Source of the DNA: Aminobacter niigataensis
GTDB taxonomy: Bacteria > Pseudomonadota > Alphaproteobacteria > Rhizobiales > Rhizobiaceae
DNA: 64,000 nucleotides
NCBI RefSeq assembly: GCF_014200015.1
Contig: NZ_JACHOT010000002.1
Coordinates: 372,001 to 436,000 of the forward strand
Direction: 5' to 3'
Shown here: one piece after another, positions 48,578 through 57,980 of the stretch
Layout of the letters: every line of letters starts with the position of its first letter
Numbering within the stretch: position 1 is the first letter of the stretch
Position numbers and translations under genes: made by a program
The notes under the pieces: model-generated
The model's input: the letters and a program-made list of their open reading frames with translations, nothing else
What the model was told of the DNA's origin: nothing
Databases searched by the model: none

Positions 48578-48604
48578 CGGCGCCCCGGTTCCAGTTCCGC
48601 GCGG

Positions 48605-48676
48605 CCAAAGCGTCGCACATCCATCCGGACACGCAAAGGACGCTTCGCCGCTTTCAATCTACGCATGGTGCTTTTG
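48605..48676. repeat. Dispersed intergenic repeat, copy C (degenerate)
   Basis: GTCCGGATGGATGT-type sequence on one side, then CACGCAAAGGACGCTTC and TCTACGCATGGTGCTTTT, parallel to copy A at 19775-19825. It occupies the gap between the MotA-like gene and the HlyIII gene. Confidence 0.5.
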
Positions 48677-48771
48677 TTAGTTGCACCGACGCGTTAGTGG
48701 ACCACGACTGTAAGCGGAAATGTGACGAAAATGAAAGACGCTTGCGCTTGGTGGCGCGCATCGTCCCGCGA

Positions 48772-49461
48772 TCACAGCCGCGCGACCACCAGAAGGTCGA
48801 TCATCGCCGCCACGTGAAGGCCCGCTCCGGTGACGACGAAGCCGTGCCATAGGGCACTCTGGAAACGCAGACGCTGCCAGGCATAGAAGATCACGCCGCA
48901 GGAATAGACCATGCCGCCGGCAAACAGCAGCCACAGCGTTGCCGAAGGCAGTGTTGCGACCAGCGGGCGCAGGATGACGACGCCGCTCCAGCCCATGGCG
49001 AGATAGAAGGCGACCGCCAGCCGGTCGAGCCTGCCGGGCAGGAAAAGCTTGATCGCCATGCCGGCGATGGCCGCCGACCAGACGATACCCGCCATCCACC
49101 CTGCCGTGACGCGGTCCTCGAGTTGGGCCAGGAACGGCGTGTAGGTGGCGGCGATCAACAGGTAGATGCCGGCATGGTCGAAGCGGCGCAGCACCCACTT
49201 GGCCGGCGAGATCGGCCACAGATTGTAGGCGCACGACACCGAAAGCACGGTCAGCAGCGCCACCACGAAAACCACGGCGGCGAGATATTCGCCGGTGGCG
49301 GTGTAGAATGCGGAGATCGAAAGCAGCACCGAACCGGCGGCGACGGCGAGCAGGATGCCGATCGCGTGGACCACGCCGTCGGCGATGAGTTCGGCGCGCG
49401 AATGGCTGTAGCGCCCGATGAAGGGCACAGCTGTCTCAGGCTTGCGGAGATTGTCCGTCAT
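48772..49461 (-). CDS. Hemolysin III/PAQR family membrane protein
   Basis: 229 residues with seven membrane segments. The family metal-site pattern is kept: SHSRAELIADGVVHAIG at the start (the ELADGVVH motif), FDHAGIYLLIAATYTPF in the middle, and the C-terminal His in FVVTGAGLHVAAM. Bacterial members resemble adiponectin receptors and may act as metal-dependent lipid hydrolases. Transcribed alone. Confidence 0.92.
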   Translation of the reverse strand: MTDNLRKPETAVPFIGRYSHSRAELIADGVVHAIGILLAVAAGSVLLSISAFYTATGEYLAAVVFVVALLTVLSVSCAYNLWPISPAKWVLRRFDHAGIYLLIAATYTPFLAQLEDRVTAGWMAGIVWSAAIAGMAIKLFLPGRLDRLAVAFYLAMGWSGVVILRPLVATLPSATLWLLFAGGMVYSCGVIFYAWQRLRFQSALWHGFVVTGAGLHVAAMIDLLVVARL

Positions 49462-49533
49462 CGCTCGTCCCTGCGCCTTGCCTAATATGGGCAGGCGCAG
49501 GCACGATGCGCAAGCAGTGCGCTGCGCGGCGGA

Positions 49534-50334
49534 TCAGCGCGGCGTGACCGGCTTCTTCAGGGTCTTGAGCAGCGCGCGGTGGATGGTCTCGTTGCCGACG
49601 ACGATCGAGCCGCCATCGAGCATGTCCTGGCCGCCCTTGTCGTCGGAGACGAAGCCGCCGGCTTCGCGCACGAGAAGGATGCCGGCTGCGACGTCCCAGG
49701 GCGACAATGCCGTCTCCCAGAAGCCGTCCATGCGGCCGGCAGCGACATAGGCGAGATCGAGCGCCGCCGAGCCGAGGCGGCGGATGCCCGCGACCTCGCC
49801 CATGACGTTGCGCAGCTCGAGCAGGAAGTTGCCATGATGGCCGCGGCCGAGATGCGGTGCGCCACAACCGATGACCGCGTCGGAAAGCTTGGTGCGGCCG
49901 GAGACGCGCAGGCGGCGGTCATTGAGGAAGGCACCGCCACCGCGTTCGGCGGTGTAGAGTTCGTCCATCGCCGGGTTGTAAACGACCGCGGCGACGATCT
50001 GGCCCTGGCGTTCCAGCGCGATCGAGATCGAGAACACCGGAATGCCGTGCAGGAAGTTGGTGGTGCCGTCGAGCGGGTCGACGATCCAGCGGTGCTGGTC
50101 GTCCTCGCCGGCGACCACGCCACGCTCTTCCATCAGGAAGCCATAACCTGCGCGGGCCTTCGACAGCTCGGCAAACAGGATGTCTTCCGCCTTGCGGTCG
50201 GCCTGGCTGACATAGTCGCCAGGTCCCTTGAGCGAGACCTGCAGGTTCTGCACTTCGCCGAAGTCGCGAGCCAGCGAGCGGCCGGCCTTCATGGCGGCCT
50301 GCACCATGACATTTAGGATCGCTGAACGCGCCAT
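49534..50334 (-). CDS. suhB: Inositol monophosphatase family protein
   Basis: 266 residues. Metal-site motifs are GYGFLMEERG (E-E), WIVDPLDGTTNFLHG and SPWDVAAGILLVREAGG. The family hydrolyses inositol phosphates, and in many bacteria the gene product (SuhB) also takes part in rRNA transcription complexes. It is 25 bp downstream of efp on the same strand, an arrangement common in rhizobia. Symbol by homology. Confidence 0.93.
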   Translation of the reverse strand: MARSAILNVMVQAAMKAGRSLARDFGEVQNLQVSLKGPGDYVSQADRKAEDILFAELSKARAGYGFLMEERGVVAGEDDQHRWIVDPLDGTTNFLHGIPVFSISIALERQGQIVAAVVYNPAMDELYTAERGGGAFLNDRRLRVSGRTKLSDAVIGCGAPHLGRGHHGNFLLELRNVMGEVAGIRRLGSAALDLAYVAAGRMDGFWETALSPWDVAAGILLVREAGGFVSDDKGGQDMLDGGSIVVGNETIHRALLKTLKKPVTPR

Positions 50335-50359
50335 TATCTAGACCTCTCCGTTACCGTGC

Positions 50360-50926
50360 TCAATCCGCGCGGCGGACGTAGGTGATCTCATTGGTGTCGA
50401 CGATGATGCGCTCGCCCGACGAGATGAAGGGCGGCACCAGCACGCGGACGCCGTTTTCCAGCACCGCCGGCTTGTAGGACGAAGCGGCCGTCTGGCCCTT
50501 CACGACCGGGTCGGCCTCGGTGATCGTCAGCGTCACCTGGTCGGGCAGCGCGATGCCAATCGGACGCTCGTCATAGAGCTCGACCGTGACCATCATGCCG
50601 TCCTGCAGGAAGGCGGCGCGGTCGCCGACGAAATCCTTGAGCAGTTCGAGCTGCTCGTAGCTAGCGGTGTCCATGAACACCAGCGCATCGCCCTGCTCGT
50701 AGAGGAACGAAAAGTCCTTCTGCTCGAGGCGAACCTTTTCGACCGTCTCGGCCGAGCGGAAACGCTCGTTGAGCTTGGTGCCGTTGATGAGGTTCTTGAG
50801 TTCGACCTGATTGTAGGCGCCGCCCTTGCCGGGCTTGACGTGATTGGTCCTGACCGCCACCCAGAGGCCGCCGTCATGCTCGATGACGTTGCCGGGACGG
50901 ATTTCGTTGCCGTTGATCTTGGCCAT
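50360..50926 (-). CDS. efp: Translation elongation factor P
   Basis: 188 residues with three beta domains. The tip loop is [10 protein letters not shown] with Lys34, the site modified by EpmA-type enzymes in some bacteria; no such gene is in the window. EF-P rescues ribosomes stalled on proline runs. Likely co-transcribed with suhB. Confidence 0.97.
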   Translation of the reverse strand: MAKINGNEIRPGNVIEHDGGLWVAVRTNHVKPGKGGAYNQVELKNLINGTKLNERFRSAETVEKVRLEQKDFSFLYEQGDALVFMDTASYEQLELLKDFVGDRAAFLQDGMMVTVELYDERPIGIALPDQVTLTITEADPVVKGQTAASSYKPAVLENGVRVLVPPFISSGERIIVDTNEITYVRRAD

Positions 50927-51030
50927 GATTGGATTCCGGAAGAGAGGTTTGCGCCGGAAGGGGCGCTATCGGCGCCTCCAAGACCACAAAATGGCTTTTT
51001 AGGCAAGAGAAGTCGCGATTTTCGCTGATC

Positions 51031-52140
51031 TCAGCGGATGCGGTTGGCGCGCTCCAGCGCCTGTTTCATCTCGACGTCGGTCAGGCCGCGCAGGAAGTCG
51101 TCCATCTCGGGATCGTTGAGCCCGGCACGGCGGGCATTGATGTACCACGCGCCGGCGAGGATCGGATCGGGATCGACGCCGATGCCCCCCATATAGAACT
51201 TGGCGAGCCGGTTCTGCGCCGCGACATTGCCGCTGTCGGCGGCGAGCTTCATCCAGCCGAAAGCCGACTTCAGGTCGCGGTCGCCGCCGCGGCCGTCGGC
51301 CATCCACAGGCCAAGGTCGAACTGGGCGGTGTCGTAGTTCTGGCGTGCCGCGCGGACGAGCATCAGCCTTGCCTGCTTGTCGTCGCGCAGCTTGCCGCCG
51401 ACGCCGTTGCCAAGCACTTGGGCCATCGCATATTGCGCGTCCGCGAGCCCTGTCGCCGCGGCCCGTTCATAATAGGGCACGGCCTTCTCCAGGCCCCGGC
51501 CGCCTGGCTCGCGCTGCACCAACATCTGGGCATAGTTGAACTGGGCGAGCCGGTTGCCGGCCTCGGCCGCGGCCTGCATCAGGGCATTGGCGGCCTTGTC
51601 GTCGCGGGTGACGTATTTCCCATCGAGCAGCAGCAGCGCATATTGGAACTGCGCTTCGGGAACGCCCTGTTCGGCGGCGCGCTCGTACCACTTGGCTGCC
51701 TCGGAATCGTTGCGCGCCACACCCAGGCCGCGCGACAGGATTTCGGCAATCAACGTCTGGGCGGCGGAGTCTCCCGCCTCGGCCCGTGGCAGCGCCAGAT
51801 TGTAGGCCGTCTTGTAGAGTCCACGCTGGAAGGCGCCATAGGCCTCGTCCGAATGCTTGCCGCCAAAACGGTTGGGGTCGATGCCGTCGGGCGCCTTGGC
51901 CGCCGGATTGGCGCCGAGATCAGGCGTGGCGGGAGCAGCCGGAGCGGGCTGCAGTGCCGGCACCGCCTCGGGCGTCGGCGCAGGTCCGAAGCGGCTGGGG
52001 TCGACGATGTCGACAGGCTTGCCAAGTGAGGGAACCGCACCTTGGTCGGACGGCGGGACAGGCGCGCTTTCGACGGCAATCGCGGGCTCGAGCCCGAAGC
52101 CCAGGCACAGAAGCGCGGCAAGGAAGCGCGAACGGTCCAT
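51031..52140 (-). CDS. Exported Sel1-repeat protein
   Basis: 369 residues from ATG 52140 (MDRSRFLAALLCLGFG), which gives a signal peptide ending near AIAVESA; the longer frame overlaps the ThiE-like gene and is a shadow. Residues 20-95 are Pro/Ala-rich and contain DPSRFGP and DPNRFGG. The rest is a run of Sel1-type (TPR-like) repeats such as AAKWYERAAEQGVPEAQFQYALLLLDG (cut: WYERAAEQGVPEAQFQYALL). Such proteins mediate contacts, for example in exopolysaccharide or stress signalling. Starts 3 bases after the ThiE-like stop. Confidence 0.85.
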   Translation of the reverse strand: MDRSRFLAALLCLGFGLEPAIAVESAPVPPSDQGAVPSLGKPVDIVDPSRFGPAPTPEAVPALQPAPAAPATPDLGANPAAKAPDGIDPNRFGGKHSDEAYGAFQRGLYKTAYNLALPRAEAGDSAAQTLIAEILSRGLGVARNDSEAAKWYERAAEQGVPEAQFQYALLLLDGKYVTRDDKAANALMQAAAEAGNRLAQFNYAQMLVQREPGGRGLEKAVPYYERAAATGLADAQYAMAQVLGNGVGGKLRDDKQARLMLVRAARQNYDTAQFDLGLWMADGRGGDRDLKSAFGWMKLAADSGNVAAQNRLAKFYMGGIGVDPDPILAGAWYINARRAGLNDPEMDDFLRGLTDVEMKQALERANRIR

Positions 52141-52142
52141 CC

Positions 52143-52790
52143 TCAGCCCTCGAAGTGCGGCGCAGTCTCGTCGAGCAGCGCATTGGCGCGAGCCACCGCC
52201 TCGCGCGGATCGATGCCTTCGCCGAACACCGCCGACGACAGCGCGACGAATTCCACGCCTGTCGCCGCTACCGCCTCGACAGAGGCGAGCTCGGAGCCGG
52301 CCATCACGATGCAGGGGATCTCGATCATCTCGGCCCACCATTGGCCGAGCGAGAGGTTGCGCGAATGGGGCTCGGGCTTGTTGTCGTAGCCGAAGCGGCC
52401 GAAGAAGATGTAGTCGGGCCGCTCCTCGCCGAGTTCCAGCGCATCGTCGCGCGTCTTGGCACCGCCGACGCCGACCATCATGCGCTCCTGGTAATGTTCG
52501 ACGGCTTCGGCGAGAGCCGCCTTCTTGCCCTCGACATGGATGCCGTCGGCCTGGATGCGGCCGGCAACGCGGGTGTCGCCGGCGACCACCACGGCCACGC
52601 CGGCTTCGCGTGCCGCAGCTGCTACCTTTTCGGCGAAGTTCTGGAAGGACACCTCATCGGTGCCCTCGGCGGGAAGGATGAGCGAAGCGACGTCGCCGCC
52701 GGCAAGCGCGGCCTCGACATCCCCGGGCTGCACCGAGGGCGGCGCAATCAGCACGATGCGGCAGCGATTGGGCGGCGTATTTGGGTTCAT
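52143..52790 (-). CDS. Thiamine phosphate synthase-like protein
   Basis: 215 residues of the ThiE/TenI TIM-barrel family: AVVVAGDTRVAGRIQADGIHV and MVGVGGAKTRDDALELGEERPDYIFFG (in part: VGGAKTRDDALELG). The glycine-rich phosphate loop near the C-terminus (VALSSAVFG) is kept. Some active-site residues (the ThiE S-R-P pattern) are not plain, so it may not make thiamine phosphate. No other thiamine gene or TPP riboswitch is near. Operon with the Sel1 protein. Confidence 0.82.
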   Translation of the reverse strand: MNPNTPPNRCRIVLIAPPSVQPGDVEAALAGGDVASLILPAEGTDEVSFQNFAEKVAAAAREAGVAVVVAGDTRVAGRIQADGIHVEGKKAALAEAVEHYQERMMVGVGGAKTRDDALELGEERPDYIFFGRFGYDNKPEPHSRNLSLGQWWAEMIEIPCIVMAGSELASVEAVAATGVEFVALSSAVFGEGIDPREAVARANALLDETAPHFEG

Positions 52791-52966
52791 GTTCTTCGAT
52801 CCGGTGCTCGACGCCTATGCAAGGCGATCATGTTTGCATTGGGGCATAGAACAAAGTGGTGCCGTTGAACAGGACACGCAGCTGAACCCAAGCATATGAA
52901 AAGATTGGCGCGGCACTCGCCAAGGCGCTGCCGTGCGGCTATTGCGGACGCGAAAGGCGGCTGTCC

Positions 52967-53737
52967 ATGACTTCGCTTCTGCTCGATCCGTGGTTTTACG
53001 CGGCGGCGGTGCCGGCGGTGATTCTCGTCGGCCTGTCCAAGGGCGGCTTCGGCGGCGCGGTCGGATTCGTCGGCGTGCCGCTGATGGCGCTGGTGATGTC
53101 GCCGGTGCAGGCCGCCGCCATCCTTCTTCCCATCCTGATCCTGATGGACGTCGTGTCGCTGTGGAGCTGGCGCGGCGTCTTCGACCGCACGATCCTATGG
53201 CAGATGCTGCCGGGTTCGATCGTCGGCATCGGCATCGGCTGGCTGATGGCCTCGGTGGTGACGGCGGACAATGTGCGCTTCATCGTCGGCGCCATCGCCT
53301 TCGTCTTCGTTGCGCGCTGGATCTACACCAGCCTGCGCCACGGCGCCGACCACAAGGCCGAACCGAACGGCATCGCCGCCGCCTTCTGGGGCTCGGTCGC
53401 CGGTTTCACCAGCTTCGTTGCCCATGTCGGCGGCCCGCCTTTCCAGGTCTACACATTGCCGCTGCGGATGGACCCGAAGGTGCTGACGGGCACCAGCGTC
53501 ATCTTCTTTGCCGTGACCAATGCCATCAAGCTGGTCCCCTACTTCGCCCTCGGCCAGTTCGATACCGCCAACCTCACCGCCTCGCTGGCACTGATGCCGC
53601 TGGCGCCCCTGGCGACGCTTGCCGGCGCCTGGCTCGTCAGGCGGATGCGTCCGGAAATCTTCTACCCCTTCACCTACGCCACGGTAGCAATCGTGGCGCT
53701 GAAACTGCTTTATGACGGGATCGCCGAATTCATTTGA
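52967..53737 (+). CDS. TauE/SafE family sulfite/sulfonate exporter
   Basis: 256 residues with eight membrane segments and the internal duplication typical of TauE: AVILVGLSKGGFGGAVGF early and GSVAGFTSFVAHVGGPPFQVYTLP (cut: FVAHVGGPPFQVYTLP) later. It likely exports sulfite, sulfoacetate or another small anion. Divergent from the ThiE-like gene. Confidence 0.92.
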   Translation: MTSLLLDPWFYAAAVPAVILVGLSKGGFGGAVGFVGVPLMALVMSPVQAAAILLPILILMDVVSLWSWRGVFDRTILWQMLPGSIVGIGIGWLMASVVTADNVRFIVGAIAFVFVARWIYTSLRHGADHKAEPNGIAAAFWGSVAGFTSFVAHVGGPPFQVYTLPLRMDPKVLTGTSVIFFAVTNAIKLVPYFALGQFDTANLTASLALMPLAPLATLAGAWLVRRMRPEIFYPFTYATVAIVALKLLYDGIAEFI

Positions 53738-53789
53738 GGGCGATGCTGCCAGTCTCTTATCTTGATGCGGCAGATCAGGGAGAACACCG

Positions 53790-55427
53790 ATGGGTCGGCC
53801 ATACGAGGAAAACCTCGACAAGAACCCCGCCAACCACCAGCCGCTGACACCGCTGAGCTTTCTCGAACGGGCGGCGAAGACCTTTCCCGATCATGCAGCG
53901 ATCATTCACGGCGACCGCCGCACAACTTACCGCCAGTGGTGGCAGCGCTCGCTGAAACTCGCCTCCGCACTGGCGAAGACCGGTATCGGCAAGGGCGACA
54001 CTGTAACGGTGATGCTGTCCAACACGCCGCCGATGCTCGAAGCGCATTTCGGCGTGCCGATGACCAAGGCCGTGCTGCATTCGCTCAACACCAGGCTCGA
54101 TGCGGCGATCATCGCGTTCCAGCTCGACCATGCCGAGACCAAGCTCCTGATCGTCGACCGCGAGTTTTCCGGCGTGGTCAAGGAGGCGCTGGCGCTTGCC
54201 AGGGTCAAGCCGCTGGTCGTCGACTATGACGACCCCGAATATCCCGCCGACGCGCCCTACCCCAAGGGTGAACGCATCGGCACGATCGACTACGAGGCCT
54301 TTGTGGGCTCGGGCGACGAGACCTTCGCCTGGTCGATGCCGGATGACGAGTGGGACGCCATCTCGCTCAACTACACCTCGGGCACGACAGGCAATCCCAA
54401 GGGCGTGGTCTACCATCACCGCGGCGCCGCTCTGATGGCCTACACCAACACCATCCATGCCGGCATGGCCAAGCACTGCGTCTATCTCTGGACGCTGCCG
54501 ATGTTCCACTGCAACGGCTGGTGCTTTCCCTGGACGCTCGCGGTCCAGGCCGGCACGCATGTCTGCCTGCGCTGGGTGCGCGCCAAGCAGATCTACGACG
54601 CCATCGCCGACCTAGGCGTCACCCATCTCTGCGGTGCGCCTGTCGTCATGTCGTTGCTGATCAATGCCAGGGACGAAGAAAAGCGCGCGTTTCCGCAACT
54701 GGTGACCTTCAACACCGCCGCAGCACCACCGCCTGAAGCCGTACTTTCCGGCATGGCCGATGCCGGCTTCGCCGTCACCCACCTCTACGGCCTGACCGAG
54801 ACCTATGGCCCCGCCGTCGTCAACGAATGGCACGGCGAATGGGACGAGCTGGAAAAAGGTCCGCGCACGGCCAGGAAGGCGCGGCAGGGCGTGCGCTATG
54901 CCGCGCTCGAAGACCTGACGGTGATGGATCCCGAGACCATGGAGAAGACGCCCGATGACGGCGAGACCATCGGCGAGGTGATGTTCCGCGGCAACATCGT
55001 CATGAAGGGTTACCTCAAGAACAGGAAGGCCACCGACGAGGCCTTCGCCGGCGGCTGGTTCCACTCCGGCGACCTCGGCGTGATGCATCCCGACGGCTAC
55101 ATCCAGCTCAAGGACCGCTCCAAGGACATCATCATCTCCGGCGGCGAAAACATCTCTTCGATCGAGGTCGAGGACGCGCTCTACAAGCACGCCGCCGTTG
55201 CCTCCTGCGGCGTGGTGGCAAGGCCGGACGACAAATGGGGCGAGGTGCCCATAGCCTATGTCGAGCTGAAGCCGGGCAAGGAAGCGACGGAGGCCGAGAT
55301 CATCGAGCATTGCCGTTCGCTGCTTGCCCGTTTCAAGGTGCCGAAGGCAGTGATCTTCGCCGAGATCCCCAAGACCTCGACTGGCAAAATCCAGAAGTTC
55401 CGCCTGCGCGACATGGCCAAGGGGTAG
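53790..55427 (+). CDS. Acyl-CoA synthetase (AMP-forming), medium-chain/DmdB-like
   Basis: 545 residues. The AMP-binding motif is YTSGTTGNPKG (about residues 193-203), followed by YGLTETYGP and the C-terminal PKTSTGKIQKFRLR with the catalytic lysine. The start MGRPYEENLDKNPANHQPLTPLSFLER (in part: ENLDKNPANHQPLTP) is typical of the methylmercaptopropionate-CoA ligase/medium-chain branch. It activates a carboxylic acid with ATP and CoA. Follows the TauE gene by 52 bp. Confidence 0.93.
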   Translation: MGRPYEENLDKNPANHQPLTPLSFLERAAKTFPDHAAIIHGDRRTTYRQWWQRSLKLASALAKTGIGKGDTVTVMLSNTPPMLEAHFGVPMTKAVLHSLNTRLDAAIIAFQLDHAETKLLIVDREFSGVVKEALALARVKPLVVDYDDPEYPADAPYPKGERIGTIDYEAFVGSGDETFAWSMPDDEWDAISLNYTSGTTGNPKGVVYHHRGAALMAYTNTIHAGMAKHCVYLWTLPMFHCNGWCFPWTLAVQAGTHVCLRWVRAKQIYDAIADLGVTHLCGAPVVMSLLINARDEEKRAFPQLVTFNTAAAPPPEAVLSGMADAGFAVTHLYGLTETYGPAVVNEWHGEWDELEKGPRTARKARQGVRYAALEDLTVMDPETMEKTPDDGETIGEVMFRGNIVMKGYLKNRKATDEAFAGGWFHSGDLGVMHPDGYIQLKDRSKDIIISGGENISSIEVEDALYKHAAVASCGVVARPDDKWGEVPIAYVELKPGKEATEAEIIEHCRSLLARFKVPKAVIFAEIPKTSTGKIQKFRLRDMAKG

Positions 55428-55470
55428 ACAGTAGAACGAGAGGCGGCGTCCGTACCGGCGCCGGCTCCTT

Positions 55471-56022
55471 TCAAGCAGCCGGCACTGCCACTCCGCGCTG
55501 GCTGCCGAAGGCGGCCCATGCGCCCGCGACGAAAAGAACCGCCATGGCCGACAGGACAGGCACGTCCGACAGCGTCGGCTTGAGCACCATGTCGGCGACA
55601 ATGATGAGCATCACCGCATAGTCGAAGCGCGCGACCTTGAGGATGCGCCGGCCCTGGTCGAGCGCGGCAGGCGTTACACCGTCGCGGGCGATCATCGCCG
55701 CCATGCGGTCACCGGTCGGCTGGAAAATGAGCGTTCCAACCAAAAACGTCGTCGCGTAGCCGGCAAGGCCGATGACGACCCACAAGTCACGGAAGCCGAC
55801 CCAGAACGTGCACATGATGAGCCCGAACACCAGGGTCGCCAGCGACGCCGGCACGAACAGTCGCTTACCCAGCTGACCAATCGAGCCCATGGCTTGCAGC
55901 ATGCCCTCGACATTGCCTGCGCGGTCGGCGCGAAAGGCAAGCAGCATCAGCGCAAAACCGCCGCCGGCCCAAACGACGGCGGCGACGATGTGCAGCAACT
56001 TGAAGAGAGAATACAAATCCAT
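55471..56022 (-). CDS. DUF2269-like membrane protein
   Basis: 183 residues from ATG 56022 (MDLYSLFKLLHIVAAVVWAGG). The LHIVAAVVWAGGGF phrase, repeated in many small bacterial heme- or copper-linked membrane proteins, heads a four-helix layout. No partner is adjacent. Function unknown. Converges on the acyl-CoA synthetase gene. Confidence 0.8.
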   Translation of the reverse strand: MDLYSLFKLLHIVAAVVWAGGGFALMLLAFRADRAGNVEGMLQAMGSIGQLGKRLFVPASLATLVFGLIMCTFWVGFRDLWVVIGLAGYATTFLVGTLIFQPTGDRMAAMIARDGVTPAALDQGRRILKVARFDYAVMLIIVADMVLKPTLSDVPVLSAMAVLFVAGAWAAFGSQRGVAVPAA

Positions 56023-56573
56023 ATTCCAAACCTTTCCAATCCGGTTTTCCGACAACGGCAGCAGCTGTTTCACCCGTCACTCGTTGCGGCGCCGGCAAAT
56101 AGCGCCGGCGCTGTTTCGGCATTGTGTCGGCACGGATCGCTGAATGTTTCGGCCGTCACGACCGCAGATGCTGAAGCGACGCCGATGCCCGCATGACTGC
56201 TTGCCCCGTCAGCGCGCGGGCCAGCAAGTCTGTACAACAGCGGTGCCGGCCGTCTGCTGGAATGATGCGACAGACCCCGGAAAACTGCGGAAATTCCAGC
56301 CGCCGACCATGGTGACAGCCCTGCAACGGACGTAACAGCGGGCCGCAAAGCATGGTATGTTTAGATGCGCCGTGGGGACGGCGCGCATCCGGAACCCGGC
56401 CGCGGGGAGGCAACGGCCGGCTGACCCAGCTTCCAATGTAACGAGACCGGAAGCATGCCATGCAGCAGCGCGGCATGCGGCGGAAACACGGCCGGTGCTA
56501 ATGCGCCGGCACCGACTTACTCGTCGTCACCAACCCATTCCCTGCGGGGGGAAAAGGCAATCGGAGCAAGGAT
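56023..56573. other. Gene-free region
   Basis: About 550 bases in which no frame shows a recognisable domain. A GCCGGTGC/GCGCCGGC palindrome lies near 56493-56512. The upstream part (56030-56340) holds several shadow frames only. It contains the promoter of the cytochrome-oxidase-like gene on the right. Confidence 0.45.
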
Positions 56574-56951
56574 ATGCAAGGGGTAGCACGGAATTTCTTC
56601 ACACTCGCGATCGTCTATGCGCTGTGTGGCATGGCGCTCGGCCTGCACATGTCGATCAGCCAGGATCATACGCAGATGCCGGTCCATGCCCACACCATGG
56701 TGGCAGGATGGCTGATGTCGGCTGTGTTCGCCGTCTTCTATCACCTGTTTCCCGTCGCGCGGGACAAGGTGCTGGCGAAGATCCACTTCTGGCTGACGGC
56801 CATCAGCGGCATCGGCCTTCTGGTCGGGCTGTTCTTCCTGCTCGGCGGCAATGCCGCGATCGAGCCCGTTGTCGCGATGTCGTCGATGGGCTTCTACGCG
56901 GCGATGTTGCTGTTTGCCGTTATCGCTCTTCCGGTCGTCTGGAAGTCGTGA
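56574..56951 (+). CDS. Small cytochrome-c-oxidase-subunit-I-like membrane protein
   Basis: 125 residues, four membrane segments. The sequence YALCGMALGLHMSIS and then PVHAHTMVAGWLMSAVFAVFYHLFP resembles the heme-ligand part of cytochrome oxidase subunit I (His in VHAH and YHLFP) reduced to one-quarter size. No other oxidase genes are close. It may bind heme; function is unknown. Annotated relatives are usually called hypothetical or TonB-dependent-receptor neighbours. Confidence 0.72.
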   Translation: MQGVARNFFTLAIVYALCGMALGLHMSISQDHTQMPVHAHTMVAGWLMSAVFAVFYHLFPVARDKVLAKIHFWLTAISGIGLLVGLFFLLGGNAAIEPVVAMSSMGFYAAMLLFAVIALPVVWKS

Positions 56952-57070
56952 GTCGGCGTAACGCCGGCGTGGCATCCGCTGCCGCGCCGGTGTGCCGTGT
57001 CGGCACAGTCAACGACAAATCAGCAACGTTCTTAAGCGTCCATTAAGCATTCCAGTTGTTTACTGTGCGT

Positions 57071-57170
57071 ATCCAGTCATCTGGATTCTTACCGAGTGGT
57101 TGGAGCCACTTTGTTTGACGCCTCCCTGTTAAACTCCTGAGAGCCGCGCTTTTCCGCGGCTCTTTTTTTT
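57071..57170 (+). ncRNA. Candidate small RNA with terminator and CCTCCC loop
   Basis: Three stem-loops in 100 bases: ATCCAG-TCAT-CTGGAT (57071-57086), AGTGG-TTGGAG-CCACT (57095-57110), and a strong terminator AGAGCCGCG/CGCGGCTCT (57140-57163) with eight T. Between the second and third lies GTTT-GACGCCTCCCTGTT-AAAC, where an anti-Shine-Dalgarno-like CCTCCC is unpaired. No gene ends here, so the terminator has no coding partner (nearest upstream stop 56951). It may belong to the alphaproteobacterial MmgR/suhB-RNA-like group, but this is a guess. Confidence 0.6.
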
Positions 57171-57356
57171 GCGCCTAGGTCCGTGGAACGCCCTCCAAAA
57201 GCGCTCCAATCCGCCGCGTTAACCCTTTGTTAAACATGCGCTTGCGTTCGCATGAGCGGAAGCGCATTTTCATCGGGCTTGGCGTATAGGAGCGGACCGC
57301 GCAGAATCCGTCGCCAAAGACGGGCGGTAACGCGGGATCAGGGTTGCAGGGTAGCG

Positions 57357-57893
57357 ATGATGAACGAGCCTTCGAGGGAAAGCGGAAATACCATCAAGCT
57401 CGCCGAAAGGCGGGTGTTTTCGCCGTCCTTCAAGCCCCTCTACAACGAGGGCATGGGGCTGGTCGAACAAGCCGCCGAGTATCTCGATGGCGCCGGACGC
57501 GTCGAGGCCAAGAAGCTGTCGCGGCTTGCCGCCACGCTTTACGCCGCCGAATCGATGCGGCTGACCACGCGGCTGATGCAGATCGCATCGTGGCTGCTGC
57601 TGCAGCGCGCGGCCAATTCCGGCGAGATGACCCGCGACCAGGTCGCCTCCGAGAAATCGAAGGTGCGCCTCGACACCGCCTCCGCCCATGACGACGCCGC
57701 CGGCTGGAACGAATTGCCGGCCGATTTCGTCGACCTCGTCCGCCGCTCGCTCAGGCTGCAGGCGCATGTGCGCCGCATGGACGAGGAGATCTACGGCAAC
57801 GGCGCTACGGTGGTGCCGGTACAGGCCATGCGCCGCAGCAACCCCGTCTCCGATCAGATCAGCCTGCTCAACACGGCGTTCGCCCGCAACTAG
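57357..57893 (+). CDS. RcdA/DUF1465 family protein
   Basis: 178 residues from ATG 57357 (a second ATG follows at once); the longer frame has no support. Helical throughout: LVEQAAEYLDGAGR, ESMRLTTRLMQIASWLLLQ, LRLQAHVRRMDEEIYG, the family's layout. In Caulobacter, RcdA helps deliver the cell-cycle regulator CtrA to the ClpXP protease. Transcribed before ruvC with an 87-bp gap, so may be separate from it. Role in this organism is by homology. Confidence 0.85.
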   Translation: MMNEPSRESGNTIKLAERRVFSPSFKPLYNEGMGLVEQAAEYLDGAGRVEAKKLSRLAATLYAAESMRLTTRLMQIASWLLLQRAANSGEMTRDQVASEKSKVRLDTASAHDDAAGWNELPADFVDLVRRSLRLQAHVRRMDEEIYGNGATVVPVQAMRRSNPVSDQISLLNTAFARN

Positions 57894-57980
57894 GCTCGGC
57901 AACCCTGCCACGCACGGGGATTGTTTCTGTTTTGTTCACATTTTTCTGGCGTCCTGCACCCGTGGAGATAGAGTTCACGG

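Noticed and set aside
52143-52790. Thiamine biosynthesis operon with a TPP riboswitch
   Set aside because: No other thi gene and no riboswitch-like sequence upstream of 52790.
56340-56573. Cobalamin-type riboswitch before 56574
   Set aside because: Some GC palindromes are present, but the conserved B12-box core was not found.
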